Source: CAZIVE01 sp964542435 (GTDB lineage: Bacteria > Bacteroidota > Bacteroidia > Bacteroidales > Tannerellaceae). From it: a stretch of DNA of 64,000 nt. Shown here piece after piece: positions 30,466 through 38,194 of the stretch. The first letter of the stretch is position 1. Each line of letters opens with the position of its first letter. The DNA lies in assembly GCA_964542435.1 (NCBI GenBank), contig CAZIVE010000001.1, positions 5,736 to 69,735 of the forward strand, given 5' to 3'. A model generated the notes under the pieces. The model did no database searches. It saw only the letters and a list, made by a program, of their open reading frames with translations, and was not told the DNA's origin. A program made the translations under genes and the position numbers.

Positions 30466-32625
30466 TTATTCTTCTGTCTGCGAATCCTCATAAGCCTTAA
30501 GCAGTTTGTCCTGAACATCTGTCGGAACCAGTTCATAGCTGGCAAACTTCATGGTGAACGATGCACGTCCGCCCGTGATGGAGCTCAGAGAAGTGGAATA
30601 GGTTGACATCTCTTTCAACGGAACCTTTGCCTGCAGCTTCTGGAAGCCATCTTCACTGCCCATGCCCATGATCAGAGCACGACGGCCTTGGAGATCACTC
30701 ATTACGTCGCCCATGTAATCCGACGGAACGGAAACCTCTACGTCATAAACCGGTTCGAGGATCTTCGGACCTGCATTCTTAAAGGCAGCACTGAAGGCGT
30801 TGCGTCCGGCCAGCATGAAGGAGACTTCATTACTGTCAACGGGATGCATCTTACCATCATATACACAGACACGTACGTCACGAGCATACGATCCAGTCAA
30901 CGGACCTTGCTCCATGCGTTCCATGATACCTTTCAGAATGGCCGGAAGGAAGCGCGCGTCAATGGCTCCACCTACGATACAGTTAACGAAGACCAGCTTG
31001 CCGCCCCAATCGAGGTCGATGACCTGCGTGTCGCGAACACTCATCTTATATTCTTGACTTCCGAACTTAAAGGTGTCGGGTGCCGGCATACCTTCATAAT
31101 AGGGCTCTACGATCAGATGGACCTCACCGAACTGGCCGGCGCCACCTGACTGTTTCTTATGGCGATAATCGGCACGAGCCGACTTCGTAATCGTCTCACG
31201 ATAGGGAATTTTCGGTTCGAGGAACTCGATGGGCAGATGGTCGTTATTCTCAATACGCCATTTCAAGGTGCGCAAATGGAACTCGCCCTGGCCGGAGAGA
31301 ATCGTCTGTTTCAACTCCTTCGACTGCTCGATGATCCATGTCGGATCTTCCTCACGCATACGAATCAGGATCTCCATCATCTTCTCTGAATCGGCGGCAG
31401 TCACAGGCTTGATGGCTCTGCGATACTTCGGATCGGGATATTTGATGAAGTTGAACTTCCAGTCGCATCCTTTGCCATTCAACGTGTTGCCACGACGAAG
31501 GTCTTTCAGTTTCACCGTGACGCCCAGATCGCCGGCGCACATCTCCGTTACTTCGGTACGGTTCTGACCGGCTACCATGAAGAGCTGTGCGATACGTTCC
31601 TTCGAACCACGATCGGCATTCAGAAGATCGTCGCCCTCTTTTACCTTTCCAGAAAGTACCTTGAAATAGGATACCTGTCCGATGTGCTGTTCCATCGTCG
31701 TCTTGAAGAAGTAGAGACTCGTCGGTCCGTTGGAATCGGGAGCCACCTCTGTGCCGTCAAGAGCTGCCGGATGATTCGGCATCTTGTCGGGTGACGGAAC
31801 TACATTACCCAGGAATTCGAGCGTACGACGTACACACATGTCACGCTCTGCACAAACGCAGAACACCGGGAACATGCCACGGTCGATAAGTCCTGCACTG
31901 ATGCCGGCACGCATATCGTCTTCCGAAAGAGTCTCCGTCTCGAAGAACTTCTCCATCAAACTGTCGTCGTGCTCTGCTGCCGATTCAATCAGAGCCTTGT
32001 GCAGCTCTTCTGCCTTATCGGCTTGATCAGCAGGGATATCGAGTACTTCGGGAACACCGCCTTCGGGTTTCCATTTATACATTTTCATCTTCAGTACGTC
32101 CACAACGGCATTGAACGACGGACCGCAGGTGACCGGATACTGGATCTGTACCACCTTATTGCCCCAACGCTCCTTCAGCTGATGGATGGTCGAATCGTAA
32201 TCGGCCTTATCGTTGTCCAGCTGGTTGACGATAAAAATCACCGGCTTCTTGAACTGGTCGATGTAACGGAACTGGTTCACCGTGCCAACCTCTACGCCAT
32301 ACTGTGCATTCAGCACCATCAGAGCCGTATCGGTGACGTTAAGCGCAGAGACAGCACCTCCGACGAAGTCGTCAGATCCCGGACAGTCAATGAAATTGAG
32401 CTTGCGGTCTTGCCATTCTACACTGAAAACGGTTGAGAATACAGAGTATCCATACTCTTTCTCAACCGGGAAATAATCGGACACAGTATTCTTCGCATCA
32501 ACAGTGCCACGACGTTTGATCACTCCACCCTCGTAAAGCATAGCTTCGGCGAGAGTGGTTTTCCCGGAGCCGGAACTTCCCACGATAGAGATGTTCTTGA
32601 TCTCATTTGTTTGATATACTTTCAT
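30466..32625 (-). CDS. fusA2: EF-G paralogue of the Bacteroidales EF-G2 type
   Basis: 719 aa with all five EF-G domains (domain IV from about PKIPYRETITKSARADYRHKKQSGG, ending in domain V). The G domain is aberrant: the P-loop is GSSGSGKT (16-23) instead of AHIDAGKT, and the G3 motif is DCPGSDDF (80-87), so Ser84 stands where canonical EF-G has the catalytic His (DTPGHVDF). G4 is NQLD (134-137). These changes fit EF-G2 of Bacteroides thetaiotaomicron, reported to support translocation without GTP hydrolysis and to matter for gut colonisation. It is a single gene with two palindromes about 218-300 bp upstream. Confidence 0.88.
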   Translation of the reverse strand: MKVYQTNEIKNISIVGSSGSGKTTLAEAMLYEGGVIKRRGTVDAKNTVSDYFPVEKEYGYSVFSTVFSVEWQDRKLNFIDCPGSDDFVGGAVSALNVTDTALMVLNAQYGVEVGTVNQFRYIDQFKKPVIFIVNQLDNDKADYDSTIHQLKERWGNKVVQIQYPVTCGPSFNAVVDVLKMKMYKWKPEGGVPEVLDIPADQADKAEELHKALIESAAEHDDSLMEKFFETETLSEDDMRAGISAGLIDRGMFPVFCVCAERDMCVRRTLEFLGNVVPSPDKMPNHPAALDGTEVAPDSNGPTSLYFFKTTMEQHIGQVSYFKVLSGKVKEGDDLLNADRGSKERIAQLFMVAGQNRTEVTEMCAGDLGVTVKLKDLRRGNTLNGKGCDWKFNFIKYPDPKYRRAIKPVTAADSEKMMEILIRMREEDPTWIIEQSKELKQTILSGQGEFHLRTLKWRIENNDHLPIEFLEPKIPYRETITKSARADYRHKKQSGGAGQFGEVHLIVEPYYEGMPAPDTFKFGSQEYKMSVRDTQVIDLDWGGKLVFVNCIVGGAIDARFLPAILKGIMERMEQGPLTGSYARDVRVCVYDGKMHPVDSNEVSFMLAGRNAFSAAFKNAGPKILEPVYDVEVSVPSDYMGDVMSDLQGRRALIMGMGSEDGFQKLQAKVPLKEMSTYSTSLSSITGGRASFTMKFASYELVPTDVQDKLLKAYEDSQTEE

Positions 32626-32842
32626 GTTATCAGTATTTAAGATGTTAATGTTTCCTTTTTGTCGCTTTTCGCAGACGAGGGCGCAAATTAGATATTGTTG
32701 CCGAGAAAAACAAACCCCACATTGTGTTTGAGAACATTGTTATCGAGCACAGCCAACCGCAACAGTGTTTTTTTCGTTACGAATGCCTACCTTTTCTCCC
32801 TCTATCCATGCATCTCCTACATCTATCTATAGTCAAGAAAAG

Positions 32843-32860
32843 TTTTAACCATGGTTGAAA
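32843..32860. promoter_or_regulatory. Palindromic direct repeat copy 1 (candidate operator)
   Basis: TTTTAACCATGGTTGAAA: a perfect 10-bp palindrome AACCATGGTT with TTTT/GAAA flanks, preceded by AAAAG. Confidence 0.55.
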
Positions 32861-32907
32861 ATTTCTGAGATACTATGCCAGCAAGCGTAAGTCATTAAGA
32901 AAAAAAG

Positions 32908-32925
32908 TTTTAACCATGGTTGAAA
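32908..32925. promoter_or_regulatory. Palindromic direct repeat copy 2 (candidate operator)
   Basis: The same 18 bp as at 32843-32860, also preceded by AAAAG, 65 bp away (about six helical turns), so both copies face the same side of the DNA. Confidence 0.55.
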
Positions 32926-32991
32926 TATTTTAAATCAATAGTCAGAAAGAATCCGCATAAGCACAATGCTTTCGTTTCTCCTCCTTTCTTT

Positions 32992-35037
32992 TCATTCCAA
33001 GGTCATTTCATCTACGATATATTTGCTATCAGCATATTTATCGATAATGAAGAGGATATAGCGGATATCCACGATGATGCTACGTTGCTGGTCGGCATTA
33101 TAGAGGATATCGCCGCCGACGCCTTCCCATGTACGGTCGAAGTTGATGCCGACCAGTTTTCCATCTCCATTAAAGACGGGACTGCCGGAATTGCCGCCGG
33201 TGGAATGGGTATTGGCGAGGAAACAGGCATGCAGTTTGCCATCGCCGGCCGCATATCTGCCGAAATCTTTTTTCTGATAAAGTTCTTTCAGCCGCGCGGG
33301 GACGATGAAGTCGTTATTATCGGGATTCTCCTTCCGGATCACCTCATCGAGGGTTGAGAAGGGAACATAATGAACAGAGTCATTGGGCGAGAATCCGGTG
33401 ACCTTGCCATAGGCGAAGCGCATGGTGCTGTTGGCATCGGGGAAGAGGTTGTTTTCACCCTCCATCTCCATGATGCCGCGGATATAGGTACGATCGGCCT
33501 CCTCATAGTCGCCTTCGAAGGAGCGGATCGCCTCATCGAGGGATTTGCGCATGTCGCGTACGGAAGAGGCAAAGACGATCATCGGATCGTTGCGAAGTGT
33601 CTTGGCTTTCGGATGGGCCATGAACCTACGGAAGTTGGCGGCGCTGCCGAAGATGGATTTATGGAAAAGGAAATCCACATATTTATCCACATCGCCGTGA
33701 AACTTCTTGTCGATGACGGCGAAGGCAGTCGGTTGCAGGCGTGGGATGACGCGGCTGCGATAGGCTTTGATCATCACCTTGGCAACATGGCGATCGACGG
33801 CGAAGGAATAGTTTTTATCGGCAAAACGATGGTAGGCTCCTTCGAGCAGTTGCAGCTGATGTTTCCGTTCGTCGGCGTTCTTCCCTTCGAGAGCCGCGAT
33901 GACGGGCTGGAGATCGAGCGGCATGGGAACGGAGGAGAACTCCACGCTGTTAAGGATAGCCTCTTGCAGGAGATTGCGACGGAGCGCCAAGTCGTGACGG
34001 TCGGATACGATCTGTTCGATGAGGGTGACTGCCTCGCCATATTCCGGTTTGCCCTGGCTGCTTCCATAAGCGAGAAGCCGGTCCTTCTCCTGATTCTTCA
34101 GGTCGATGAGATGATAGGTATCTATAGCGCGGTTGCTGCCTTTGGCCCGTTTATAGCCATTAGCCGAAGAGGCATATTTGCTGGCATATTGGATACGTAC
34201 AGCGGGATCGTTATGCATCTCTTCGAGCAGGGTATTCTGACGCAGTTCACGCATAGCGATGACGACGGCATTGTCCACATCGCGTTTCTCAGCCACTTCC
34301 CAAGGAGTGAAATAGCGGTTGGTACGACCNNNNNNNNNNNNNNNNNNNNNNNNNNNNNNNNNNNNNNNNNNNNNNNNNNNNNNNNNNNNNNNNNNNNNNN
34401 NNNNNNNNNNNNNNNNNNNNNNNNNNNNNACGAGACGGACATCGCGATAGGTGAGCGTCGTGAACATATAATAACGGTTACCACCAAAGAAAGGGCGAAT
34501 CTCGACGCCCATTCCGGGATGGCTGATAAGCGTTTCCCGGCCCACTTTCTGTACGGCAAGACGGTTGAGATAACGGCTGGAGAGGAAAAGCACCGCAGTG
34601 GAATCCTCATCGCGTTGAAGAGCGGCTTTGACATAATCAGTGACATCGTCAATGGCTTTGACGAGCGTCACGGTAAGACCTGGATTGGCCAGTTCCTGCT
34701 GGCGCGATGCGGCCCAGAAGCCCGAAGTGAGATAGTCATGCTGAGTGGAGCTATGAGATTGGATGGCGCTGTAACCGCAATGGTAGTTGGTAAGGACGAG
34801 ACCTTGGGATGAGATGATCTCGCCGGTACATCCCGTACCGAAATGCACCACGGCATCTTTCAGCGAAGAGCCGTCAGTGTTATAGATATCGGAGGCCTGG
34901 ATGCGCAGTCCGAGAGCCTGCATCTGTGACAGTTTCTGCTGCTGCAGGAGCGGCAGCATCCACATTCCCTCGTCGGCACGGACGGAGGAGAAAGCAATGA
35001 GGGCGAGCAGAACAATCCAAAGTTTCTTCATGATCAT
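32992..35037 (-). CDS. S46 family dipeptidyl-peptidase, DPP11-like (internal gap)
   Basis: Signal peptide (LWIVLLALIAFSSVRA), then the S46 start DEGMWMLPLL. The catalytic His is in VLTNYHCGYSAI and the catalytic Ser in STGGNSGSPVFN. The catalytic Asp region (normally near NWMWPRHTGDF) falls in the gap at 34330-34429. It cleaves dipeptides from peptide N-termini in the periplasm. Arg in NFDRTWEGVGGDI matches DPP11 (Asp/Glu at P1) rather than DPP7, which has Gly there; this is from memory. It is the last gene of the DUF2027-CYTH-S46 operon, 12 bp after the CYTH gene. Confidence 0.9.
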   Translation of the reverse strand: MIMKKLWIVLLALIAFSSVRADEGMWMLPLLQQQKLSQMQALGLRIQASDIYNTDGSSLKDAVVHFGTGCTGEIISSQGLVLTNYHCGYSAIQSHSSTQHDYLTSGFWAASRQQELANPGLTVTLVKAIDDVTDYVKAALQRDEDSTAVLFLSSRYLNRLAVQKVGRETLISHPGMGVEIRPFFGGNRYYMFTTLTYRDVRLXXXXXXXXXXXXXXXXXXXXXXXXXXXXXXXXXXGRTNRYFTPWEVAEKRDVDNAVVIAMRELRQNTLLEEMHNDPAVRIQYASKYASSANGYKRAKGSNRAIDTYHLIDLKNQEKDRLLAYGSSQGKPEYGEAVTLIEQIVSDRHDLALRRNLLQEAILNSVEFSSVPMPLDLQPVIAALEGKNADERKHQLQLLEGAYHRFADKNYSFAVDRHVAKVMIKAYRSRVIPRLQPTAFAVIDKKFHGDVDKYVDFLFHKSIFGSAANFRRFMAHPKAKTLRNDPMIVFASSVRDMRKSLDEAIRSFEGDYEEADRTYIRGIMEMEGENNLFPDANSTMRFAYGKVTGFSPNDSVHYVPFSTLDEVIRKENPDNNDFIVPARLKELYQKKDFGRYAAGDGKLHACFLANTHSTGGNSGSPVFNGDGKLVGINFDRTWEGVGGDILYNADQQRSIIVDIRYILFIIDKYADSKYIVDEMTLE
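34330..34429. other. Assembly gap (100 N) inside the S46 peptidase
   Basis: Both flanks are in the same frame if the true length is 1 modulo 3. By comparison with S46 proteins about 60-75 residues (roughly 180-225 bp) are missing, more than 100 bp. Confidence 0.95.
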
Positions 35038-35049
35038 TGTGTTAATCGG

Positions 35050-35532
35050 TTATTTGATTTCGTCAGCATTCCATTGGTTGAAGGGACGTTTGGAGAGCAT
35101 CGCGTTATAGAAACGTTTCTCTCCGGTCACCTCGCGTCCGAGCCAGGCCGGACGTTCGAAAGGCTCGTCTTTGCGGTCAAGCTCGATCTCTGCCACGGTC
35201 AGTCCTTCGTTGTCGCCATGAAAACGATCCACCTCCCAAAGATGCTGTCCGAAATGGACGAGATGACGTTCCTTGTCGATGATACCGGGTTCACAAAGAC
35301 GCAGCATTTCCTCCGCATCAGCACGCGCCACCGACTGTTCAAACTCATAGCGGCTGACGCCGGTCTCATCCGACGGGCCTTTGACGGTCAGAAAACCTTC
35401 GTCGTCGCGCAGGCGGACACGGACGGTTCTTTCGGGAGCCGAGCAGAGATAACCTTGAGCAATCCGATAAGTACGAAACGCCTCGGCGCGATACGCGTCG
35501 TCAAGGACTCGGAATTTACGTTCAATCTCCAT
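35050..35532 (-). CDS. CYTH domain protein
   Basis: 160 aa with the N-terminal signature E2-I-E4-R-K6 (ExExK) and alternating charged beta strands (TVRVRLRDDEGFLTVKGP, EVDRFHGDNEGLTVAEIEL) that line the triphosphate tunnel. CYTH enzymes hydrolyse or cyclise triphosphates (tripolyphosphatase, ThTPase, CyaB). In bacteria of this kind inorganic triphosphatase activity is the likeliest. It begins 1 bp after the DUF2027 stop. Confidence 0.9.
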   Translation of the reverse strand: MEIERKFRVLDDAYRAEAFRTYRIAQGYLCSAPERTVRVRLRDDEGFLTVKGPSDETGVSRYEFEQSVARADAEEMLRLCEPGIIDKERHLVHFGQHLWEVDRFHGDNEGLTVAEIELDRKDEPFERPAWLGREVTGEKRFYNAMLSKRPFNQWNADEIK

Positions 35533-35533
35533 C

Positions 35534-36622
35534 TTATTTTATTGTTACCTGAGTTGCTCCGTAACCATATTCGAGAAACGAAGCGTCCTGATATTCGTAC
35601 GTTTTGTATTTCGTCTTCAGTTCGTTGAGGATTGCGTTACGCAGCACGCCCTCGCCTTTGCCGTGAATGAAGATGATCTTCTTTCCCTTTTCACCGGCAT
35701 GATTCTTCAACGCTTCGCGAAACTTTCCGAGCTGGTAGTCGAGGATCTCACCGGGCGACATTCCGACAGTGGTGTCAAGCAATTGGTTGATATGGAGATC
35801 GACGACCTCCGCATCAGCCAGTTTATCGTGTTTCCGTGTCGGTGCAGCCGTCGGCGGCAGATTGTCCTGATGGATCTTGCTCTGCATGGCCTGTTTCAGT
35901 TCGTCGGGATCGACATAAAGCGGACGTTCGGAGCGGTCGTTGGTAACGATGGGCAGGATAAGCGCGTCGTCGTCGAAGAAATCGTTCTGAACAAAGCAGT
36001 GCATCTTATAAAACTTGACGGTATCGAGATGGATGTCCACCGAGCAGGTATCTTTCAGTACGAAGGGCTTGCCCCGCTTGAAGGCAATGAACTGAACGGC
36101 GATATGCGATAGGTCGTTGAGATCGTCCTTGCCGAACTCCTCCATGAAGATTTTCGTACCAGGCTCTACCAATCCGTCATAGCGAGTGGAAAAACTGCCA
36201 CTGCTGCATGACATATAATTAATGTAGAGGAAATAATTGCTGTCGTTGACGAAATAGGCTTCGAAGCGCGTCTGCTGAAACTCCTTAGGATCCAAAGGAA
36301 GATAGGCGATGCAGGCATTGAGACGTTCGCCGGCCACGGTCTCTTTGTAAGCGACCTTCGGTTCGGGGCGTTTTGGCTCCGGCTTCGGTTCCGGCTTGGG
36401 CTGTTGCTGAGCCGCCGGACTCTTATAGCTCGATGCAGCACTGTTGGACTTGCGTTGCTGTGTGCTGCTGTCGCCCACCACTACACATTCGTGGATGAGG
36501 ACAGGCACTTCAAATCCATCTTCATCTTCCACAATCACCTGGTCCTTTCCCTTAAAGCGAACGACTGTTCCGCCGCCCGTAGCATTGAGAAAACGAACCT
36601 TATCTCCTATTTTTGCGCTCAT
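35534..36622 (-). CDS. DUF2027 protein with C-terminal Smr domain
   Basis: 362 aa from ATG at 36622 (MSAKIGDKVRFLNATGGG), chosen because a -7 box at 36654-36661 lies between it and the in-frame ATG at 36682 and an AAGGA-type site precedes it. N-terminal SH3-like domain, a Pro/Lys/Glu-rich linker, the DUF2027 beta domain, and a C-terminal Smr domain with DLHINQLLD and HGKGEGVLRNAI. Smr domains are nucleases or nucleic-acid binders; in MutS2 they act on collided ribosomes or branched DNA. It is the first gene of the operon with CYTH and S46. Confidence 0.88.
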   Translation of the reverse strand: MSAKIGDKVRFLNATGGGTVVRFKGKDQVIVEDEDGFEVPVLIHECVVVGDSSTQQRKSNSAASSYKSPAAQQQPKPEPKPEPKRPEPKVAYKETVAGERLNACIAYLPLDPKEFQQTRFEAYFVNDSNYFLYINYMSCSSGSFSTRYDGLVEPGTKIFMEEFGKDDLNDLSHIAVQFIAFKRGKPFVLKDTCSVDIHLDTVKFYKMHCFVQNDFFDDDALILPIVTNDRSERPLYVDPDELKQAMQSKIHQDNLPPTAAPTRKHDKLADAEVVDLHINQLLDTTVGMSPGEILDYQLGKFREALKNHAGEKGKKIIFIHGKGEGVLRNAILNELKTKYKTYEYQDASFLEYGYGATQVTIK

Positions 36623-36653
36623 GACGTATATCCTTTCATTCAATTTGTTCGTA

Positions 36654-36661
36654 CAAAAGTA
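36654..36661 (-). promoter_or_regulatory. -7 box of the DUF2027 operon
   Basis: TACTTTTG on the minus strand, 31 bp before the chosen ATG. It rules out the upstream ATG at 36682. Confidence 0.6.
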
Positions 36662-36841
36662 GTCATTTATCATCAATTGCAAAGAAAGCAGAGATGGAAA
36701 CGATCATCCAAAGCAAAAGAGAACGGGAGACGAGACCGTGAAATGCGACAGCATCGTTCCGCTGGGACGGCCGAGCGAGGCTGTCTGCCTGAGAAACCAT
36801 CAAACTTCCAAAGAAATCATACACCCTGCTGTCAAAATAAC

Positions 36842-36849
36842 TACTTTTG
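36842..36849 (+). promoter_or_regulatory. -7 box of the queA-like gene
   Basis: TACTTTTG, 34 bp before the ATG at 36884. The open frame upstream of it is not coding. Confidence 0.6.
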
Positions 36850-36883
36850 CAGTCCGAAAGCATATTCGGATAATTCATTCAGA

Positions 36884-38107
36884 ATGACTACAGATACAAA
36901 AGAGATCCAGATCAAGGATTATGACTATGACCTGCCGGACGAACGCATTGCGAAGTTCCCGTTGCAGAAAAGAGACGAATCGAAGCTACTTGTCTATCGC
37001 AAGGGCGAAATCTCGGAAAGTAAATTCAAACATGTAACGGATTACCTGCCGAAAGACTCGCTGATGGTGTTCAACAACACCCGCGTCATCCAAGCCCGGA
37101 TCTTATTCCATAAGGAGACAGGCGCACGCATCGAAGTGTTCTGCCTCGAACCGGCTGAACCGCGTGACTATGCCCAGATATTCCAGACCACGGAACGCTG
37201 CAGCTGGACCTGCCTCGTGGGAAACCTAAAGAAATGGAAAGACGGACTGCTCAAGAAGGTTGTGGACTTCAACGGATGTCCCGTCATTCTGACAGCCGAA
37301 CGCAAAGAATCGTGGGGCGACACACATCTGATTGAATTCAGCTGGAATCATCCGGAATTTACCTTTGCCGATCTGCTCGATGCTGGCGGTGTGCTTCCCA
37401 TTCCGCCGTATCTGCATCGCGAAACGGAAGCCAGCGACCTGAAAACCTATCAGACAGTCTATGCTCGTATCCGCGGTTCCGTAGCGGCTCCGACAGCCGG
37501 ATTGCATTTTACGCCGGAAGTTTTGGCCGATATCGACCGTCACGGCATCGGACGCGAAGAGGTGACGTTGCACGTAGGCGCCGGGACTTTCAAGCCGGTG
37601 AAGAGCGAGACCATCGAAGGCCACGAGATGCACACCGAGTTTATCTCCGTCAACCGCAGTTCCATCGAACGGATTCTGTCGAAAGAGGGCCACATCATCG
37701 CCGTCGGTACGACATCGGTCCGCACATTGGAAAGTCTTTATTATATGGGCGTGATCCTTTCCGGCAATCCGGAGGCATCGTCAGAAGACCTGGTTGTCAA
37801 GCAATGGATGCCGTATGACGAAGCCAACAACCGCCTTAGCGTGAAAGAGGCGTTGCAGAATCTGATCGACTATCTCGACCGCCGCAAAGCCACAAAGTTG
37901 GTTACGGCCACGCAGATCATCATCGCGCCGGGCTATACATTCAAGATTGTCAACGGCATGATCACCAATTTCCATCAGCCCAAAAGCACGCTCATTCTGC
38001 TGATCTCCGCCTTTGTCAACGGCAACTGGCGTCCAATTTACGATTACGCACTTTCCCACGATTTCCGTTTCCTTAGCTACGGCGATAGTTCGATATTGCT
38101 GCCGTAA
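36884..38107 (+). CDS. QueA-like S-adenosylmethionine:tRNA ribosyltransferase-isomerase (long form)
   Basis: 407 aa from the ATG after the -7 box. QueA hallmarks: DYDLPDERIAKFPLQKRDESKLLVY, VFNNTRVIQARI, GSVAAPTAGLHFTPEVL, HVGAGTFKPV, VGTTSVRTLES, and TNFHQPKSTLILLISAF. QueA moves ribosyl from SAM to preQ1 at the tRNA wobble position. Canonical QueA is about 340-355 aa; Bacteroidales also carry a paralogue of about 400 aa whose substrate is unproved, and this length fits that one. No queuosine genes are nearby. Confidence 0.85.
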   Translation: MTTDTKEIQIKDYDYDLPDERIAKFPLQKRDESKLLVYRKGEISESKFKHVTDYLPKDSLMVFNNTRVIQARILFHKETGARIEVFCLEPAEPRDYAQIFQTTERCSWTCLVGNLKKWKDGLLKKVVDFNGCPVILTAERKESWGDTHLIEFSWNHPEFTFADLLDAGGVLPIPPYLHRETEASDLKTYQTVYARIRGSVAAPTAGLHFTPEVLADIDRHGIGREEVTLHVGAGTFKPVKSETIEGHEMHTEFISVNRSSIERILSKEGHIIAVGTTSVRTLESLYYMGVILSGNPEASSEDLVVKQWMPYDEANNRLSVKEALQNLIDYLDRRKATKLVTATQIIIAPGYTFKIVNGMITNFHQPKSTLILLISAFVNGNWRPIYDYALSHDFRFLSYGDSSILLP

Positions 38108-38194
38108 AAAAGGAAATCGAAGAGTGACACATACAATAATCAAACAGGCCCGTCGTTATTCTATGAAAAGGTTTTTCCAACCATTCAAGAATAT

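Larger units (their letters stand above)
32626..32991. other. Regulatory region upstream of EF-G2
   Basis: 366 bp without a gene, between the S46 peptidase stop and the EF-G2 start. A weak -7-like CTAATTTG is on the minus strand at 32684-32691. Two near-identical palindromic direct repeats lie further upstream (listed separately). Confidence 0.6.

Noticed and set aside
33370..34812. 480-codon plus-strand frame opposite the S46 peptidase
   Set aside because: It is the shadow of a GC-biased minus-strand gene with clear S46 motifs, and it crosses an N run.
36404..36884. 160-codon N-terminal extension of the queA-like gene
   Set aside because: It lies opposite the DUF2027 gene and upstream of a perfect -7 box; the family starts at the ATG at 36884.
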